Source: Jeotgalicoccus meleagridis (GTDB lineage: Bacteria; Bacillota; Bacilli; Staphylococcales; Salinicoccaceae). From it: DNA of 64,000 bases. The notes under the pieces are model-generated. The model did no database searches, had not been told where the DNA came from, and saw only the letters and a program-made list of their open reading frames with translations. Of this stretch, positions 53,110-63,916 are shown in pieces. The stretch lies in assembly GCF_903994045.1 (NCBI RefSeq), contig NZ_CAJEWD010000008.1, positions 386,433 through 450,432 of the forward strand. Reading direction: 5' to 3'. The position numbers and the translations under genes are program-made. Position 1 is the stretch's first letter; the number at the start of each line of letters is the position of its first letter.

Positions 53110-53931
53110 TTAGAAAAAGTCCATGTTGTCACTTTCAAACCAGTGACGTTTCTTATGTTTTTCATAAGTAATTTCTTGACCTTCATACTCCCGTATTTCA
53201 ATGATGTAATCAAAATCATCTTGGGTCAATTTGAAATAAGGATCATCCATCAGTAAATCAGGATGTTCCACAACTGTGGTGCTATCGTAGTTGATAATTT
53301 CTTGGACTAGGCGTTTGTGATCCATGTTGCTAGATTTAGATGTCACTGCACCGTCGATGATGTAAACATTCCCTTTATCGTACTCTTGTTTATGAAGAGA
53401 AGTTCTTTCAGTTTGTTTTAACATTGTTGAAGATAAGAACAGCCATTTATCGCCTGCAGATACACTACCGGCAACAACACTCTCTGTTTTACCGACCCTT
53501 GGCATGCCTCTGACACCGATGAGAAAAGTGTCATCGATATCAAAAAGAATTGCTAGAAAGTCTACAATAATAGAAATTTCATCACGCGTGAAACTGAAAA
53601 TATTTTTATTTTCTTCGGCTCTTTTGATAAAACGCCCATGACGTAAAGTCAGTCGGTCAGTAATGGTTGGTTTTCTAATCTTAACCAACTCGATTTCATG
53701 GATATGTTCCACAATCCATCTAAAACGGTCAAGTTTCCATAAGTCATCCGTTCTAAGTAAGAGCGCTCTTTGACTAACTTCCACCCCATTGATGGTTTTT
53801 ATAGACAAGCCAATATTTCCCATCAAGCTAAGTATGTCACCGAGTAGACCAGGGCGATCATCTAAGTTTTTATATTCTAAGTAGACTTCCACTGTACGTT
53901 CAGGATAAAATTCAGGTTCTGCTGGATTCAT
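53110..53931 (-). CDS. ymfK: YmfK-family protein (DUF3388)
   Basis: A 273-residue protein of unknown function conserved in the ymf operon of Bacilli. The N-terminus resembles an ACT-like regulatory fold (VEVYLEYKNLDDRPGLLGDILSLMG, ~10-35), and the middle carries a P-loop-like GVRGMPRVGKTESVVAGS (~140). The C-terminal part is acidic and aromatic. The start is ATG 53931 with GGGGG upstream; an in-frame ATG at 53940 falls in that site. It overlaps ymfI by 4 bp. Confidence 0.85.
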   Translation of the reverse strand: MNPAEPEFYPERTVEVYLEYKNLDDRPGLLGDILSLMGNIGLSIKTINGVEVSQRALLLRTDDLWKLDRFRWIVEHIHEIELVKIRKPTITDRLTLRHGRFIKRAEENKNIFSFTRDEISIIVDFLAILFDIDDTFLIGVRGMPRVGKTESVVAGSVSAGDKWLFLSSTMLKQTERTSLHKQEYDKGNVYIIDGAVTSKSSNMDHKRLVQEIINYDSTTVVEHPDLLMDDPYFKLTQDDFDYIIEIREYEGQEITYEKHKKRHWFESDNMDFF

Positions 53932-54614
53932 GTATACCATCCCCCGTTAATTTTTAATACTTCTCCTGTAATACTTCTCGCCTCTTTAGACGATAGATAT
54001 TTAACTGCAGCTGCAACTTCACTCGTTTCAATCAAACGACCTTGTGGTAAATCTTCCAAGAGATAGGCGATATCATCATTAGATAACTTTAAGGTCATTT
54101 TACCACGGACGACACCAGGAGCTACAGCATTTACCGTTACATTAGAACGAGCGAATTCCTTAGCTAAAGATTTAACGAGAGTTTCCTGGGCTCCTTTAAA
54201 AGTACTATAAATACTTTCCATGGAAGCACCGACTGTACCCCAAACACTAGTAATTACTATAATACTCGCCCGAGGACTTAATCTCAATTTTGGATAAAGT
54301 ACTTGAATAAAATGAACCAGAGAGCGAATACTGATATTGTACTGCTGATCTACCTTTTCTAAAGATGTGTCTTGAATGAGTTCAAATAGTGCATCCCCTG
54401 GAGCATAGATGAAAGTATCAATGACATCAAAATCCTTAACCGCTTCATAAATGATGCTTGTCTCAAACGGTTTTGAGAGGTCTAAAAGATGATGTTGACT
54501 ATTGTAGTGCGCCTTGTTCTGCCTTGAAAAACTGACGACATTATCATCTTTAAAGCTTTTATGGATGGCTTGACCAATGTCTCCAGATGCACCGACTAAG
54601 ACAATATTAGTCAT
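53928..54614 (-). CDS. ymfI: Short-chain dehydrogenase/reductase YmfI
   Basis: A 228-residue SDR enzyme. The cofactor loop is NIVLVGASGDIGQAI, the central NAG-type motif is replaced by TFIYAPGDALF, and the catalytic pair lies in SIYSTFKGAQETLVKSLAKEFA (Y-x3-K), followed by VTVNAVAPGVVRGKM. It resembles 3-oxoacyl-ACP reductases, but the biological substrate is unknown. The start is ATG 54614, inside the last codons of ymfH, so translation is coupled. Confidence 0.85.
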   Translation of the reverse strand: MTNIVLVGASGDIGQAIHKSFKDDNVVSFSRQNKAHYNSQHHLLDLSKPFETSIIYEAVKDFDVIDTFIYAPGDALFELIQDTSLEKVDQQYNISIRSLVHFIQVLYPKLRLSPRASIIVITSVWGTVGASMESIYSTFKGAQETLVKSLAKEFARSNVTVNAVAPGVVRGKMTLKLSNDDIAYLLEDLPQGRLIETSEVAAAVKYLSSKEARSITGEVLKINGGWYT

Positions 54615-55899
54615 GACCTTTAACAACTACTTTTGAGAAGTTTTTTACATCGATTGAACTATTAAAGAAGTTAATGACTTCCTCGAGTGTAATGCTCTCA
54701 ATAAGTTCTGGTAGTCCGTATAGATCAACACCATCAAACAGATATTTAGTAAATTGGTTAGCCACATATTCAGGAGAATTTAAGCTGGTTAAATAATCGC
54801 CTAACAATTCTCTTTTTTGGCTTCTAAGACGGGTCTCTGAAAAGAAGTCTTCTTCTTTAACCTCTTCAATGATGCGGACAATTTCCTCTGTAAACGTATC
54901 GACTTCTGCAGTTTCAACTGCCATTAATGTATGGCGCACGAGATCATCTTCTTGGTAGGAGAAGTTAAAGGAATCATCCACTATACCGCGTTCCAGTAAG
55001 TCTTCATAATACGGAGATTGTTCACCGAACACCATATCTAGGGCAAACAACATCGCCGCATCACGTCGTGCTTTTAATTGATCGTCTGCATCGTCTGGTA
55101 GCACTTTAAAGCCAAGCATGACTTTAGGTGTCGTCACTTGTAAATTTAATTCTTTAGATTGTTCTTTTACACCGTATGGCTCCTCTGGTAAAAAGCGTTC
55201 AATGTCTGACTGATCTACAGCTGGACGTTTATTTTGATGTGTCTCTATAAATTCAAAAGTATCATTTACATCAAAATCTCCTGCCAAAATCATCACCATG
55301 TTATCTGGTGCATAAAATGTCTCATGACAAAGGTAGAGATGCTCTGCTGTAATTTCAGAAATTGATTCTAAAGTTCCTGCAATATCAATCGCTACGGGAG
55401 AATTTTCGTACATGGCATTCAGAGTTTCATGGTAAAGTCTGTAGCCAGGATTGTCTTGATACATCTTTATTTCTTCATTGATGATGCCAATTTCTTTATC
55501 CACTTTTTCTGACGTAAAGTAAGGAATTTCTACCATGTTCATCAAGAGAGTTAAGTTTTTTTTGAAATTCTCTGTCGTTGAAAATAAATAAGAGGTACGG
55601 TCAACTGACGTAAAGGCATTGGCACTCGCCCCGTGTTCAGAAAACTTATTGAAAACATCTCCAGATTCCTTATCGAACATCTTGTGCTCTAAAAAGTGAG
55701 CAATACCGTCTGGTACGTTATACACTTTACCTTTTGTTTTAAAATGGTTATCTGTTGAACCGTATTTAGTCGTATAAGTTACAAATTTTTTGTTGTAGCC
55801 TTTTTTATCGATAATGTATACTTCCAAGCCATTGTCCATTACTTTTTTATGGACGGTTTCATCGACTTGGTCGTAGTATTTACTTTCATAGTTAGACAT
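54607..55899 (-). CDS. ymfH: M16 zinc protease YmfH (active-type subunit)
   Basis: A 430-residue M16-family protease half. The inverted zinc motif is intact, GIAHFLEHKMFDKE (H-x-x-E-H), with the downstream Glu in the KEIGIINEEIKMYQD segment. Two M16 domains (~1-210 and ~215-430) are present. It is expected to pair with YmfF to form a clam-shell peptidase for small peptides. The start is ATG 55899, seven bases after GGCGGG; an ATG two codons upstream is too close to that site. It overlaps ymfF by 8 bp. Confidence 0.87.
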   Translation of the reverse strand: MSNYESKYYDQVDETVHKKVMDNGLEVYIIDKKGYNKKFVTYTTKYGSTDNHFKTKGKVYNVPDGIAHFLEHKMFDKESGDVFNKFSEHGASANAFTSVDRTSYLFSTTENFKKNLTLLMNMVEIPYFTSEKVDKEIGIINEEIKMYQDNPGYRLYHETLNAMYENSPVAIDIAGTLESISEITAEHLYLCHETFYAPDNMVMILAGDFDVNDTFEFIETHQNKRPAVDQSDIERFLPEEPYGVKEQSKELNLQVTTPKVMLGFKVLPDDADDQLKARRDAAMLFALDMVFGEQSPYYEDLLERGIVDDSFNFSYQEDDLVRHTLMAVETAEVDTFTEEIVRIIEEVKEEDFFSETRLRSQKRELLGDYLTSLNSPEYVANQFTKYLFDGVDLYGLPELIESITLEEVINFFNSSIDVKNFSKVVVKGHD

Positions 55900-57163
55900 T
55901 TTCATTCCCGCCTTTCAGCGTAAATACAGTATCTAGTTTGATTTTCTTAGCAAGGTTAATCACGTCATCTTTAGTAATGGACTGTAGGACTTCTGTCCAT
56001 TCTTTAGTCTCTTTTGTCGTAGATAATTCTTTTAATAAGCGGTTATAACTGAGTGAAATTAAGCCGCGAGGTTTATCCATAGACTCCATTCTTGATGACA
56101 GCATATTGCGTTTTATTTCTTCTAAGAAACTTTCTTCAAAGTCACCATCAACGACACGTTTTAATTCTCTTAAAACGGCATCTTTAAACACTTCAACATT
56201 ATTATTGTCCACACCTGCTAAGACAAACATATAACCGTTTTTAACATCGACTTGTGAGTGAATTGAATAAGCTAAGCTCATTTTCTCACGAATGTTTGTA
56301 AATAAGAAAGAAGATGAAGACCCACCAAATATCTGATTAAAGACATTTAAGGTCATCGGATCTTTACTTTCACTATATAGTACTCTAAAGCCTAAATTGG
56401 CCTTAGCCTGTTCAATTTGTAGATGTGTCGTCTTATATTTTACTTCCTTAGGTTCGATAATCGGATAACCTTTATAAGGATAAGTAGCTTGTTCACTTCT
56501 CTCATGAAGTTCACTTAGAGCATCAAATACTTTATCGTCCACTTTACCAGCAACTAAGATAGACATATCATCTTGATCCATCATTTGTTGATGTGCGCAT
56601 TTAACATCTTCAAGTGTTAACTTTTCTAAAGTGTCTATATCACCAAAGGATAAGTGTCTATAAGCTTCATCTTCAAACATAGTACTTAATAGTTCTTCAA
56701 AAGCACGCTGGGCATAATTATCTTTCATGCTTTTCAAGCGATTAATTAACAGTCTCTTTTCTCTGTCAAAATTTAACTGGTCTTCTTCATCGTATAAAAA
56801 TGGTGTGTGTAGGACGTCTTTTAACAGCTTAGTAATATCACCTAACATATCTATATCTTCTAAGATAAATTTATCGTTGACGAATTCAATGGATACTTTT
56901 AAGAGGTGATCGCTCCCTTTTTTAACAACATTCGATGTCAAATGTGCACCGTAGTGCTCAGCTAAATACTCTAACAATTTAGCGTTGGTTGGATAAGTTG
57001 AAGTTCTTTTTACCATCATGCGGCTTAAAAGACTACGAGTCGTTGCTCCTTTAGCCGTCAGTGGTGTTCTGAAATAGACAGACACCACAACGGTTTTAAA
57101 CTTCTCAGTATAAATTTTAACGATCGGTATATTGTTAATGATTCTTTTTTCTACATTATGCAT
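55892..57163 (-). CDS. ymfF: M16-family protease homologue YmfF (zinc motif lost)
   Basis: A 423-residue M16 homologue. The region where H-x-x-E-H should be reads TRSLLSRMMVKRTSTYP, so it lacks the metal ligands. The second-domain FGGSSSSFLFTNIREKMSLAYSIHS (R/Y motif that binds substrate) is conserved. This is the usual active/inactive pairing with YmfH. AAGGAG precedes the ATG. It lies 14 bp after ftsK and starts the overlapping ymf gene string. Confidence 0.87.
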   Translation of the reverse strand: MHNVEKRIINNIPIVKIYTEKFKTVVVSVYFRTPLTAKGATTRSLLSRMMVKRTSTYPTNAKLLEYLAEHYGAHLTSNVVKKGSDHLLKVSIEFVNDKFILEDIDMLGDITKLLKDVLHTPFLYDEEDQLNFDREKRLLINRLKSMKDNYAQRAFEELLSTMFEDEAYRHLSFGDIDTLEKLTLEDVKCAHQQMMDQDDMSILVAGKVDDKVFDALSELHERSEQATYPYKGYPIIEPKEVKYKTTHLQIEQAKANLGFRVLYSESKDPMTLNVFNQIFGGSSSSFLFTNIREKMSLAYSIHSQVDVKNGYMFVLAGVDNNNVEVFKDAVLRELKRVVDGDFEESFLEEIKRNMLSSRMESMDKPRGLISLSYNRLLKELSTTKETKEWTEVLQSITKDDVINLAKKIKLDTVFTLKGGNENV

Positions 57164-57177
57164 AACAAATCTCCTTA

Positions 57178-59577
57178 CTAGTCTTCATGGTTTTCAATCA
57201 GTACGCTCCTAGGTTTAGAACCTGAGGCTGGCCCAATCACTCCATTAGCTTCTAAGTCATCCACTAAGCGAGCTGCACGATTGTAACCCACTCTAAACTG
57301 GCGTTGCAGTAAACTTGCAGAGGCACGTTGTTCTTCAATGACAAACCACTTGGCATCTGGATAAAGTTCGTCCTCTGACTCAACTGCTGCTTTTTCTTCT
57401 TGTTTTTGATTCATGATGACTGATTTTTCATAGTTAGCCTTCATTTGTTCTGTTATATATTTAACAATATCAGTTACTTCGTCATCGTCCAGAAAAGCGC
57501 CTTGGACACGAATCGGTTTAGAACGACCGGATGGTAAGAAGAGCATATCTCCTCGACCAAGCAGTTTTTCTGCACCCATAGAATCAATAATTGTTCTTGA
57601 ATCTGTTTGGGAACTTACAGCAAAAGCAATACGGGATGGAATATTTGCTTTGATAATACCTGTAATGACATCAACAGATGGTCTTTGCGTCGCTATAATT
57701 AAGTGAATACCCGCTGCACGCGCCATCTGAGCAATACGTGTAATAGATGCTTCAACATCTTTAGAAGCGACCATCATTAAGTCTGCTAACTCATCGACTA
57801 TGACAACAATATACGGTAATTTTTGTACCTTCTTAGGATTTTCAGCATTTCTTTCTAAGTACTGGTTATACGCTTCGATATTTCTAGTACTAGAATGACT
57901 GAAGAGATCATAACGTCTTTCCATTTCGCTGACGATACGATTTAGAGCATCACTTGCTTTTTGCGGATTAGTGACCACTGGCGCAAGTAAGTGTGGGATA
58001 CCATTATAAACATTTAATTCCACCATCTTCGGGTCAATCATCATAAGTTTAACTTCATGCGGCTTAGCGTTTAAAAGAATACTTACAATAATGCCGTTAA
58101 TACAAACAGATTTACCAGATCCTGTTGACCCTGCCACAAGTAAGTGGGGCATTTTATTTAGTTCTGCCATGATCGGCGCACCAGAAATATCTTTACCTAA
58201 GGCCACTTCCAATGGGTTCTTGGTTGATTTTCTCTTAATGACTTCTCTTAAGGTTACCATTGAAATGACTGAGTTCGGCACTTCTATACCAACTGCTGAT
58301 TTACCAGGAATTGGTGCTTCAATCCTAATATCTTTTGCAGCAAGACTGAGGGCGATGTCATTTTGAAGATTGATGATCTTAGATACTTTAACCCCGATAT
58401 CAGGTTGAACTTCAAATTGTGTGACCGCAGGACCAATTCGAATTTTAGATACTTTTGCGTTTACACCAAAGTTTTTCAGTGTCTCTTCTAAAATGCGACC
58501 CTGCTTGATGACTTCTTTGTTACTCACCTTTTCAGTATTCTCAACATCGTTTAAAAGTTCAATCGGAGGTAATTTATAAGCTGTTAACTCTTTTAGTTCT
58601 TCAGAGTCAAACTCATCAAATTCGTCCTCAGCTTTTCCATCCGTTGTCACATCATGTGGCATATCTGCATTATCGTCTTCATATTCAATTTCTTTTTGTT
58701 CATCCACATCAGTTTCAATCTCTAAATCGTGATCTTCATGTGGTACTTCTTCATTACTTGATACAATTTCTTCTGAATCATAGATTTCAGGTTCTTGATA
58801 TTCTTCTTCAAATAAGGGATCTACTTCTTCTTTTTCTACAGGTGCTTTAACCTGACTTTTTTTCTTATTTTTTCTCTCAAGAACTTCATGCGTCTCAATC
58901 AAGCTATCTTCATCTTTGTCAGGCTTAACTTTTTCTTTTTTCTCTTTAACAGGTCGATTTTTAATTTTTTCTACAATTAGATTCACTAAGGATACAAGCC
59001 CAGCTCCAATTGCAGTTAGACCTTTTATCACAAAGGTAAAATCATTTCTAAGCGATTCTTCAATACTCTTATGTCGAATAATAATGATACTTAGGTAGAC
59101 AAAAATCAGACCGATTAACAGTGTGCCGAAGAAGCTAATGCTCGTAGATGATAGATTAAACAAAGTTTGTCCAATGATGCCACCACCTGTAAATTCAAAG
59201 CCTTGGCTACGGCTTAGGTCCACTATTTCCTTAAATGTATAATAGTTTTCTGTCTTACTTTGGTTGGATAAGTAAAGTATAGAATGCAGTAAAAAGAGCA
59301 AGCCAAATTGAAGTAAGATATAGCCAAACATTCGTTTTGTAAAAGGAAATTTCAAATGGGTTGCCAGATAAAACGCCGCAAGTAATAAGACAAAATAAGT
59401 AAAGTAGCGGCTGGTCCCAAAGAGAAAATTAAATCCTGCATCTGTATATTCACCGACGATTCCTAACTGAAAGACCGTGATGATGAGTAAGATGATAAGA
59501 ATTAAAGAAAAGCTGGCATAATAAGTTTTTTTGTCATTATTCTTCTTTTTGGCGCTACGTTTTCTTTTAGTCGCCAT
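57178..59577 (-). CDS. ftsK: DNA translocase FtsK/SpoIIIE
   Basis: A 799-residue septal DNA pump that clears chromosomal DNA from the division plane. Four N-terminal membrane helices lie within ~20-190, followed by an acidic linker (~240-330) and a motor with [19 protein letters not shown] (Walker A), [18 protein letters not shown] (Walker B), [17 protein letters not shown], and a C-terminal gamma winged helix ([21 protein letters not shown]) that reads KOPS/SRS. The start is ATG 59577 ([12 protein letters not shown]), six bases after GAAGGTG; a TTG at 59592 is less likely. Confidence 0.93.
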   Translation of the reverse strand: MATKRKRSAKKKNNDKKTYYASFSLILIILLIITVFQLGIVGEYTDAGFNFLFGTSRYFTYFVLLLAAFYLATHLKFPFTKRMFGYILLQFGLLFLLHSILYLSNQSKTENYYTFKEIVDLSRSQGFEFTGGGIIGQTLFNLSSTSISFFGTLLIGLIFVYLSIIIIRHKSIEESLRNDFTFVIKGLTAIGAGLVSLVNLIVEKIKNRPVKEKKEKVKPDKDEDSLIETHEVLERKNKKKSQVKAPVEKEEVDPLFEEEYQEPEIYDSEEIVSSNEEVPHEDHDLEIETDVDEQKEIEYEDDNADMPHDVTTDGKAEDEFDEFDSEELKELTAYKLPPIELLNDVENTEKVSNKEVIKQGRILEETLKNFGVNAKVSKIRIGPAVTQFEVQPDIGVKVSKIINLQNDIALSLAAKDIRIEAPIPGKSAVGIEVPNSVISMVTLREVIKRKSTKNPLEVALGKDISGAPIMAELNKMPHLLVAGSTGSGKSVCINGIIVSILLNAKPHEVKLMMIDPKMVELNVYNGIPHLLAPVVTNPQKASDALNRIVSEMERRYDLFSHSSTRNIEAYNQYLERNAENPKKVQKLPYIVVIVDELADLMMVASKDVEASITRIAQMARAAGIHLIIATQRPSVDVITGIIKANIPSRIAFAVSSQTDSRTIIDSMGAEKLLGRGDMLFLPSGRSKPIRVQGAFLDDDEVTDIVKYITEQMKANYEKSVIMNQKQEEKAAVESEDELYPDAKWFVIEEQRASASLLQRQFRVGYNRAARLVDDLEANGVIGPASGSKPRSVLIENHED

Positions 59578-59609
59578 AGTTATCACCTTCAAGACTTAAT
59601 ATTATAAGA

Positions 59610-59641
59610 ACGGAGATATTAGGCTACCCTCATATCTCCGT
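59610..59641 (-). terminator. Intrinsic terminator between rnjB and ftsK
   Basis: Ten-base stem ACGGAGATAT / ATATCTCCGT with a 12-nt loop, 15 bases after the rnjB stop; the minus-strand tail is TTCTTATAATATT. The same tail holds a TATAAT that could serve ftsK. Confidence 0.65.
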
Positions 59642-59655
59642 CGAATTTAACTCTA

Positions 59656-61332
59656 TTATATTTCTGAAATAATTGGAATTATCATCGGACGTCGTTTGGT
59701 TTCATCGTATAAGAATTTACCGAGATCGTCTCTGATATTTTGTTTTAAGACGCTCCACTCAATCTTACCGAGAGAAATGTTATCTTCGACAATCTTTCTA
59801 ACGTGTTCAGTCGCTTCTTTCATTAGTGCTTCTGATTCTTTCACATAGACAAAGCCTCGTGATTGAATTTCAGGTCCTGCAATAATTTGTCTAGATTCTC
59901 TATTGATTGTCACTACAGCGATAAAGATCCCGTCTTCACTTAAAAGTCTACGGTCGCGAAGGACAATGTTACCGACATCGCCGACGCCACTGCCGTCGAT
60001 GAGCACATTACCTGCTTCTACTTTATCTTTTGAATACATTTCAACACCGTCGTAAGTAACGACATCGCCTTTTTCTAAGAGGAAGATATTTTCAGGTTTA
60101 ACGCCTGTTTCAGTTGCTAGACGTGCATGTGCAATCTGGTTTTTAAATTCCCCTTGAACTGGAATAAAGTATTCTGGTTTAAAGACATTCAACATCATCT
60201 TCAATTCTTCTGATAGACCGTGTCCTGAAGCATGAATGCTAACTGCTGGAGATTTAATTGATGCACCAGCTTTAACTAATTCATTTTGAGTTGAATACAA
60301 GACAACTTCCATATTGGATGACGGTGTCGTTAAGATGTAGACTTCATCACCTTCTTGGATATTTGTCACTTCATGCTGTCCACGAGACATTTTACCAAGT
60401 GCCTCAATCGGTTCACCTTGAGAACCTGTAGCAATGATGACAAGTTCGTTATCTGGATAGTCTTTAATTTCATGACTAGGGACTAATAGGCCATCTGGAA
60501 TATCAAAATAGCCTAGTTTTCGAGCCACTTTAAATGATGACTCCAGTGTGCGTCCTAAAAAGGAAACCTTGCGGTTTACTTTAGCAGCATTTGTTAATAC
60601 CTGTTGAATGCGCACAAAGTTAGAAGCATAACAAGAGACGATAATACGTTTCTTTGATTTCTGGAAATTATCTAAAATGTGTTCTTCAATAATGTTTTCT
60701 GCTGTATTATAACCCTTTTTCTCCGCTTCTGTAGAGTCAGAAATAAGCGCTAAGGTTTTGTTTTTCTCAGCTAACTTATACATCTTAGCCATATTGTAGC
60801 CGTAATTTCCTGTTAAACTCTGGTCGAATTTAAACTCACCTGTATAGACAATTGCACCATATGGTGTGTTTAAGCTCACGCCATAAGAATCTGGAATACT
60901 ATGAGATGTTTCAAAGAACTCTACATTCGTTTGTCCAAATTTCATGACAGATTCATTGTTAATAGCATAAAATTTAACTTTTTTCTTAACGTTCTTCTCT
61001 TTTAGACGTTCTTTAATTAATGCAATTGTTAAACGAGAACCATAGATCGGTACGTTTAAGTCTTGAATAATATATGGAATTGCCCCGATAGAATCTTCAT
61101 GACCATGAGTAACGAAGATCGCTTTTAGACGATCTTTGTTCTCAAGTACATAAGAGATATCTGGAATTACAACATCGATACCAAGCATTTCATCTTCTGG
61201 AAACATCAAGCCCGCATCGAGTATGAACATGTCTTTGTCAACTTCGACAACATACATGTTTTTGGCAATTTCACCAACGCCGCCGAGAGGAACGATTTTC
61301 ACTTTTTCTTTTGTCTTTTCTTTGTTATTCAA
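59656..61332 (-). CDS. rnjB: Ribonuclease J2
   Basis: A 558-residue metallo-beta-lactamase/beta-CASP ribonuclease. The metal motif reads [14 protein letters not shown], so the second His of H-x-H-x-D-H is Ser, and YTGEFKFDQ has Glu where active enzymes have Asp. [14 protein letters not shown] is intact. These changes are typical of RNase J2, a weak nuclease that works as partner of RNase J1. It starts with TTG at 61332, preceded by AGGAGG. It lies 32 bp after pnp with no terminator between, so they are cotranscribed. Confidence 0.92.
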   Translation of the reverse strand: MNNKEKTKEKVKIVPLGGVGEIAKNMYVVEVDKDMFILDAGLMFPEDEMLGIDVVIPDISYVLENKDRLKAIFVTHGHEDSIGAIPYIIQDLNVPIYGSRLTIALIKERLKEKNVKKKVKFYAINNESVMKFGQTNVEFFETSHSIPDSYGVSLNTPYGAIVYTGEFKFDQSLTGNYGYNMAKMYKLAEKNKTLALISDSTEAEKKGYNTAENIIEEHILDNFQKSKKRIIVSCYASNFVRIQQVLTNAAKVNRKVSFLGRTLESSFKVARKLGYFDIPDGLLVPSHEIKDYPDNELVIIATGSQGEPIEALGKMSRGQHEVTNIQEGDEVYILTTPSSNMEVVLYSTQNELVKAGASIKSPAVSIHASGHGLSEELKMMLNVFKPEYFIPVQGEFKNQIAHARLATETGVKPENIFLLEKGDVVTYDGVEMYSKDKVEAGNVLIDGSGVGDVGNIVLRDRRLLSEDGIFIAVVTINRESRQIIAGPEIQSRGFVYVKESEALMKEATEHVRKIVEDNISLGKIEWSVLKQNIRDDLGKFLYDETKRRPMIIPIISEI

Positions 61333-61364
61333 AGTGTTGTCCTCCTATTACATTTCGGCTAGAT

Positions 61365-63497
61365 TTATTTATCTTCCTTTTTGTCTTCTTTTTTCTCTTC
61401 ATCTTGTAATAATTCTTTACGTGATGCATTCACACGACCTTGGTTGTCAATGTTCGTTACTTTAACGAGCATTTTATCTCCAACCTTAGTGACATCTTCT
61501 ACCTTGTTCACACGAGCAGTATCCAGTTGAGAGATGTGAACGAGCGCATCTTTACCAGGGAAGAGTTGGACGAAAGCACCGAATTTTTCTATGCGACGGA
61601 CTTCACCGTTGTAAATTTGACCGACTTCAGCTTCACGGACAATATCTTCAATAATTGCACGGGCTCTACCAATCGCATCCTGGTCACTTGAACCGATAAA
61701 GACTGTACCATCTTGCTCAATATCAAGTTTAACACCAGTTTCGTCGATGATTTCATTGATTTTCTTACCACCAGGTCCAATTACGTCACGGATTTTTGCT
61801 GGTTTAATATGCATGACTTCAATTTTAGGTGCATAAGCAGATAATTCCGTACGTGGTTCACTAATAGTCGATAGCATATGCTCTAAGATATGTTGACGTC
61901 CGACTCTCGCTTGTTCTAAAGCTTCTTTTAGAATATCTTCAGAAAGGCCGTCAATTTTAATATCCATTTGAATCGCAGTTATACCAGCTGGTGTTCCTGC
62001 TACTTTAAAGTCCATATCTCCTAAAGCATCTTCCATACCTTGGATATCTGAGAGAATTGTATAGTTCTCATCTTTTTTCACAAGACCCATAGCAATACCA
62101 GCAACAGGTGCTTTAAGTGGTACCCCTGCATCCATTAAAGCCATAGTTGAGCCACAGATTGATGCTTGTGAAGATGAACCATTTGATTCTAATACTTCAG
62201 AAACCACACGAATCGTGTATGGGAATTCTTCTTCACTTGGAATCACTTGTAGTAAAGCACGTTCTCCTAGTGCCCCGTGTCCAATTTCACGACGGCCAGG
62301 TCCACGAATTGGGCCTGTTTCACCCACTGAGAAATTCGGGAAATTATAGTGGTGCATATAGCGCTTGTTTTCTTCAAGACCTAATCCATCTATAATTTGG
62401 TGTTCACCGAGTCCACCAAGCGTTGCAATTGAGAGCGCTTGAGTTTGACCTCTAGTAAATAGTGCAGATCCATGCGTACGTGGTAAGAGTCCAGCGACAG
62501 ATGATAAAGGTCTAATCTCATCTGGTTGACGTCCGTCTGGACGTACTTTTTCATCTGTAATTAAACGACGTACTTCCCCTTTTACGAGCGTGTCAAAAAT
62601 ATCAGACGCATCTTTTACTTTTGTGCCATAATCCTCATCTTCTTCGTCGAGGCTTGCGATGATTTCATTTTTCACTTCAGTAATATTAGCTTCACGAATT
62701 TGCTTGTCTTTTTCTTGGATTTTGTCAAAGAGCTCTAAAGCTTCTGCTTGAGCTGTCACTTGTGCCTCAAAAGTTTGATCAATTTCATGGATTTCTACCG
62801 GACGTTTTTCAGGTTCGATTTGTGCAATTGCCTCTTCTTGGAATTGTACAAGTTCTTTAATGTTTTCATGTCCAAATAAAATTGCTTTTAACATAGTTTC
62901 TTCAGGTACTTCCTTAGCTGCCGCTTCAACCATGTTTACAGCATATTTCGTTCCAGCTACTTGTAGTTCAAGTTCAGAAACTTCCAACTGTTCAGACGTG
63001 GGATTAATAATAAATTCATCATCAATTAAACCAACAGTTACCCCAGCAATCGGACCATCAAATGGAATATCTGACACACTGAGTGCCATAGAAGACCCGA
63101 GCATCGCTGCCATCTGTGGTGATGCATCTTGGTCGACTGATAGGACCATAGAGACCACTTGCACATCATGGCGATAGCCATCTGGGAAAAGTGGACGAAT
63201 CGGTCGGTCTATTAAACGACTTGTAAGTGTCGCCTCTTCACTCGGACGTCCTTCACGTTTGTTAAAGCCGCCAGGTATTTTACCAGCAGCATATAATTTT
63301 TCTTCATAAGCTACAGTTAGCGGGAAAAATCCAATATCCTTCGGTTCCTTTGAAGCCGTCGCCGTAGAGAGTACTACCGTATCTCCGTAACGTACCAACA
63401 CAGAGCCATTTGCCTGCTTAGCCATTTCACCATACTCAACTTTTAGTGGTCGGCCACCCCAAGTTGTTTCAAACACTTGTTTATTTTGTTCATTCAT
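61365..63497 (-). CDS. pnp: Polyribonucleotide nucleotidyltransferase (PNPase)
   Basis: A 710-residue phosphorolytic 3'-5' exoribonuclease of the degradosome. Two RNase PH domains (first ~10-140 with [28 protein letters not shown]; second ~310-545 with [21 protein letters not shown] and the active-site [19 protein letters not shown]), a KH domain ([20 protein letters not shown], ~555) and an S1 domain ([27 protein letters not shown], ~625-690), with a Lys/Glu-rich tail. GGAGAG precedes the ATG. rpsO, its usual upstream neighbour, is not in the 500 bases to the right edge. Confidence 0.96.
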   Translation of the reverse strand: MNEQNKQVFETTWGGRPLKVEYGEMAKQANGSVLVRYGDTVVLSTATASKEPKDIGFFPLTVAYEEKLYAAGKIPGGFNKREGRPSEEATLTSRLIDRPIRPLFPDGYRHDVQVVSMVLSVDQDASPQMAAMLGSSMALSVSDIPFDGPIAGVTVGLIDDEFIINPTSEQLEVSELELQVAGTKYAVNMVEAAAKEVPEETMLKAILFGHENIKELVQFQEEAIAQIEPEKRPVEIHEIDQTFEAQVTAQAEALELFDKIQEKDKQIREANITEVKNEIIASLDEEDEDYGTKVKDASDIFDTLVKGEVRRLITDEKVRPDGRQPDEIRPLSSVAGLLPRTHGSALFTRGQTQALSIATLGGLGEHQIIDGLGLEENKRYMHHYNFPNFSVGETGPIRGPGRREIGHGALGERALLQVIPSEEEFPYTIRVVSEVLESNGSSSQASICGSTMALMDAGVPLKAPVAGIAMGLVKKDENYTILSDIQGMEDALGDMDFKVAGTPAGITAIQMDIKIDGLSEDILKEALEQARVGRQHILEHMLSTISEPRTELSAYAPKIEVMHIKPAKIRDVIGPGGKKINEIIDETGVKLDIEQDGTVFIGSSDQDAIGRARAIIEDIVREAEVGQIYNGEVRRIEKFGAFVQLFPGKDALVHISQLDTARVNKVEDVTKVGDKMLVKVTNIDNQGRVNASRKELLQDEEKKEDKKEDK

Positions 63498-63663
63498 AAT
63501 TTGTTTTCTCTCCTTAGCTTGGCACTTATAATTATCATATCATTTTTCCTTATAAATATATATATAAAAAGGACGCAGAATATTTAGCTTAACTGTCTGT
63601 TTCACTTAATTTTTGGGCAGAAAAAGTTGGAGTTGGGCTTATGTTCTGGCTTCTTAATTGAAG
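63498..63663. other. Intergenic DNA upstream of pnp without a recognised feature
   Basis: A+T-rich leader of pnp with TATATA runs, then mixed sequence. I see no gene, tRNA or terminator with good support. Confidence 0.4.
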
Positions 63664-63754
63664 GTGCGTGAAATTCCATTGGGGGTGTGGTTAAGGGTGC
63701 TGTATGGAAAATAAGTGTGGGAAATTACATTAGGGTGTGAGAATTGATGCTGAA
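63664..63754. repeat. Two copies of a ~51-bp repeat, second cut short
   Basis: Units begin at 63664 and 63715 and share GTGNGNGAAATTNCATTNGGGTGTG and a later GCTG at nearly the same spacing (one-base slip). The second copy ends where the IS256-like end begins. Confidence 0.55.
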
Positions 63755-63909
63755 GATTAAGTCCATAATATTGTGTAATATAGAAAAAGAGTCAAATCAG
63801 ATCTCTATAGTACAATGTAGTTACCAGACAAACATTGAAGGAGAGATATGAAATGACTCAATTAAATTTTAACTTAAGTGTGGGTAAATTAACAATAGAG
63901 ATTCTATAA
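63755..63909 (+). mobile_element. Possible IS256-family insertion sequence remnant (left end)
   Basis: The stretch starting at 63755 (GATTAAGTCCATAATATTG then TGTAATATAG) resembles the terminal repeat of IS256-family elements, which begins G-A-T-A-A-A-G-T-C-C-G-T-A-T-A-A-T-T-G-T-G-T. It is followed by a leader, GGAGAG at about 63840 and a tiny frame with the family's M-T-Q start. No right end is seen before the window stops, so it is a remnant or solo end. Confidence 0.5.
63853..63909 (+). pseudogene. Transposase fragment, 18 codons
   Basis: ATG 63853 to TAA 63909 encodes MTQLNFNLSVGKLTIEIL. The first eight residues match the start of IS256-family transposases. The rest resembles an internal stretch of the same proteins (I-G-K-L-T-L-K-V), suggesting a large internal deletion that joined the two, followed by a stop. 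The ribosome-binding site is still present. Recognition rests on memory of the family and a short sequence. Confidence 0.4.
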
Positions 63910-63916
63910 GTTTTTA

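Noticed and set aside
61223..61465. Plus-strand frame over the pnp-rnjB junction
   Set aside because: It runs antisense to two conserved genes and has no independent support.
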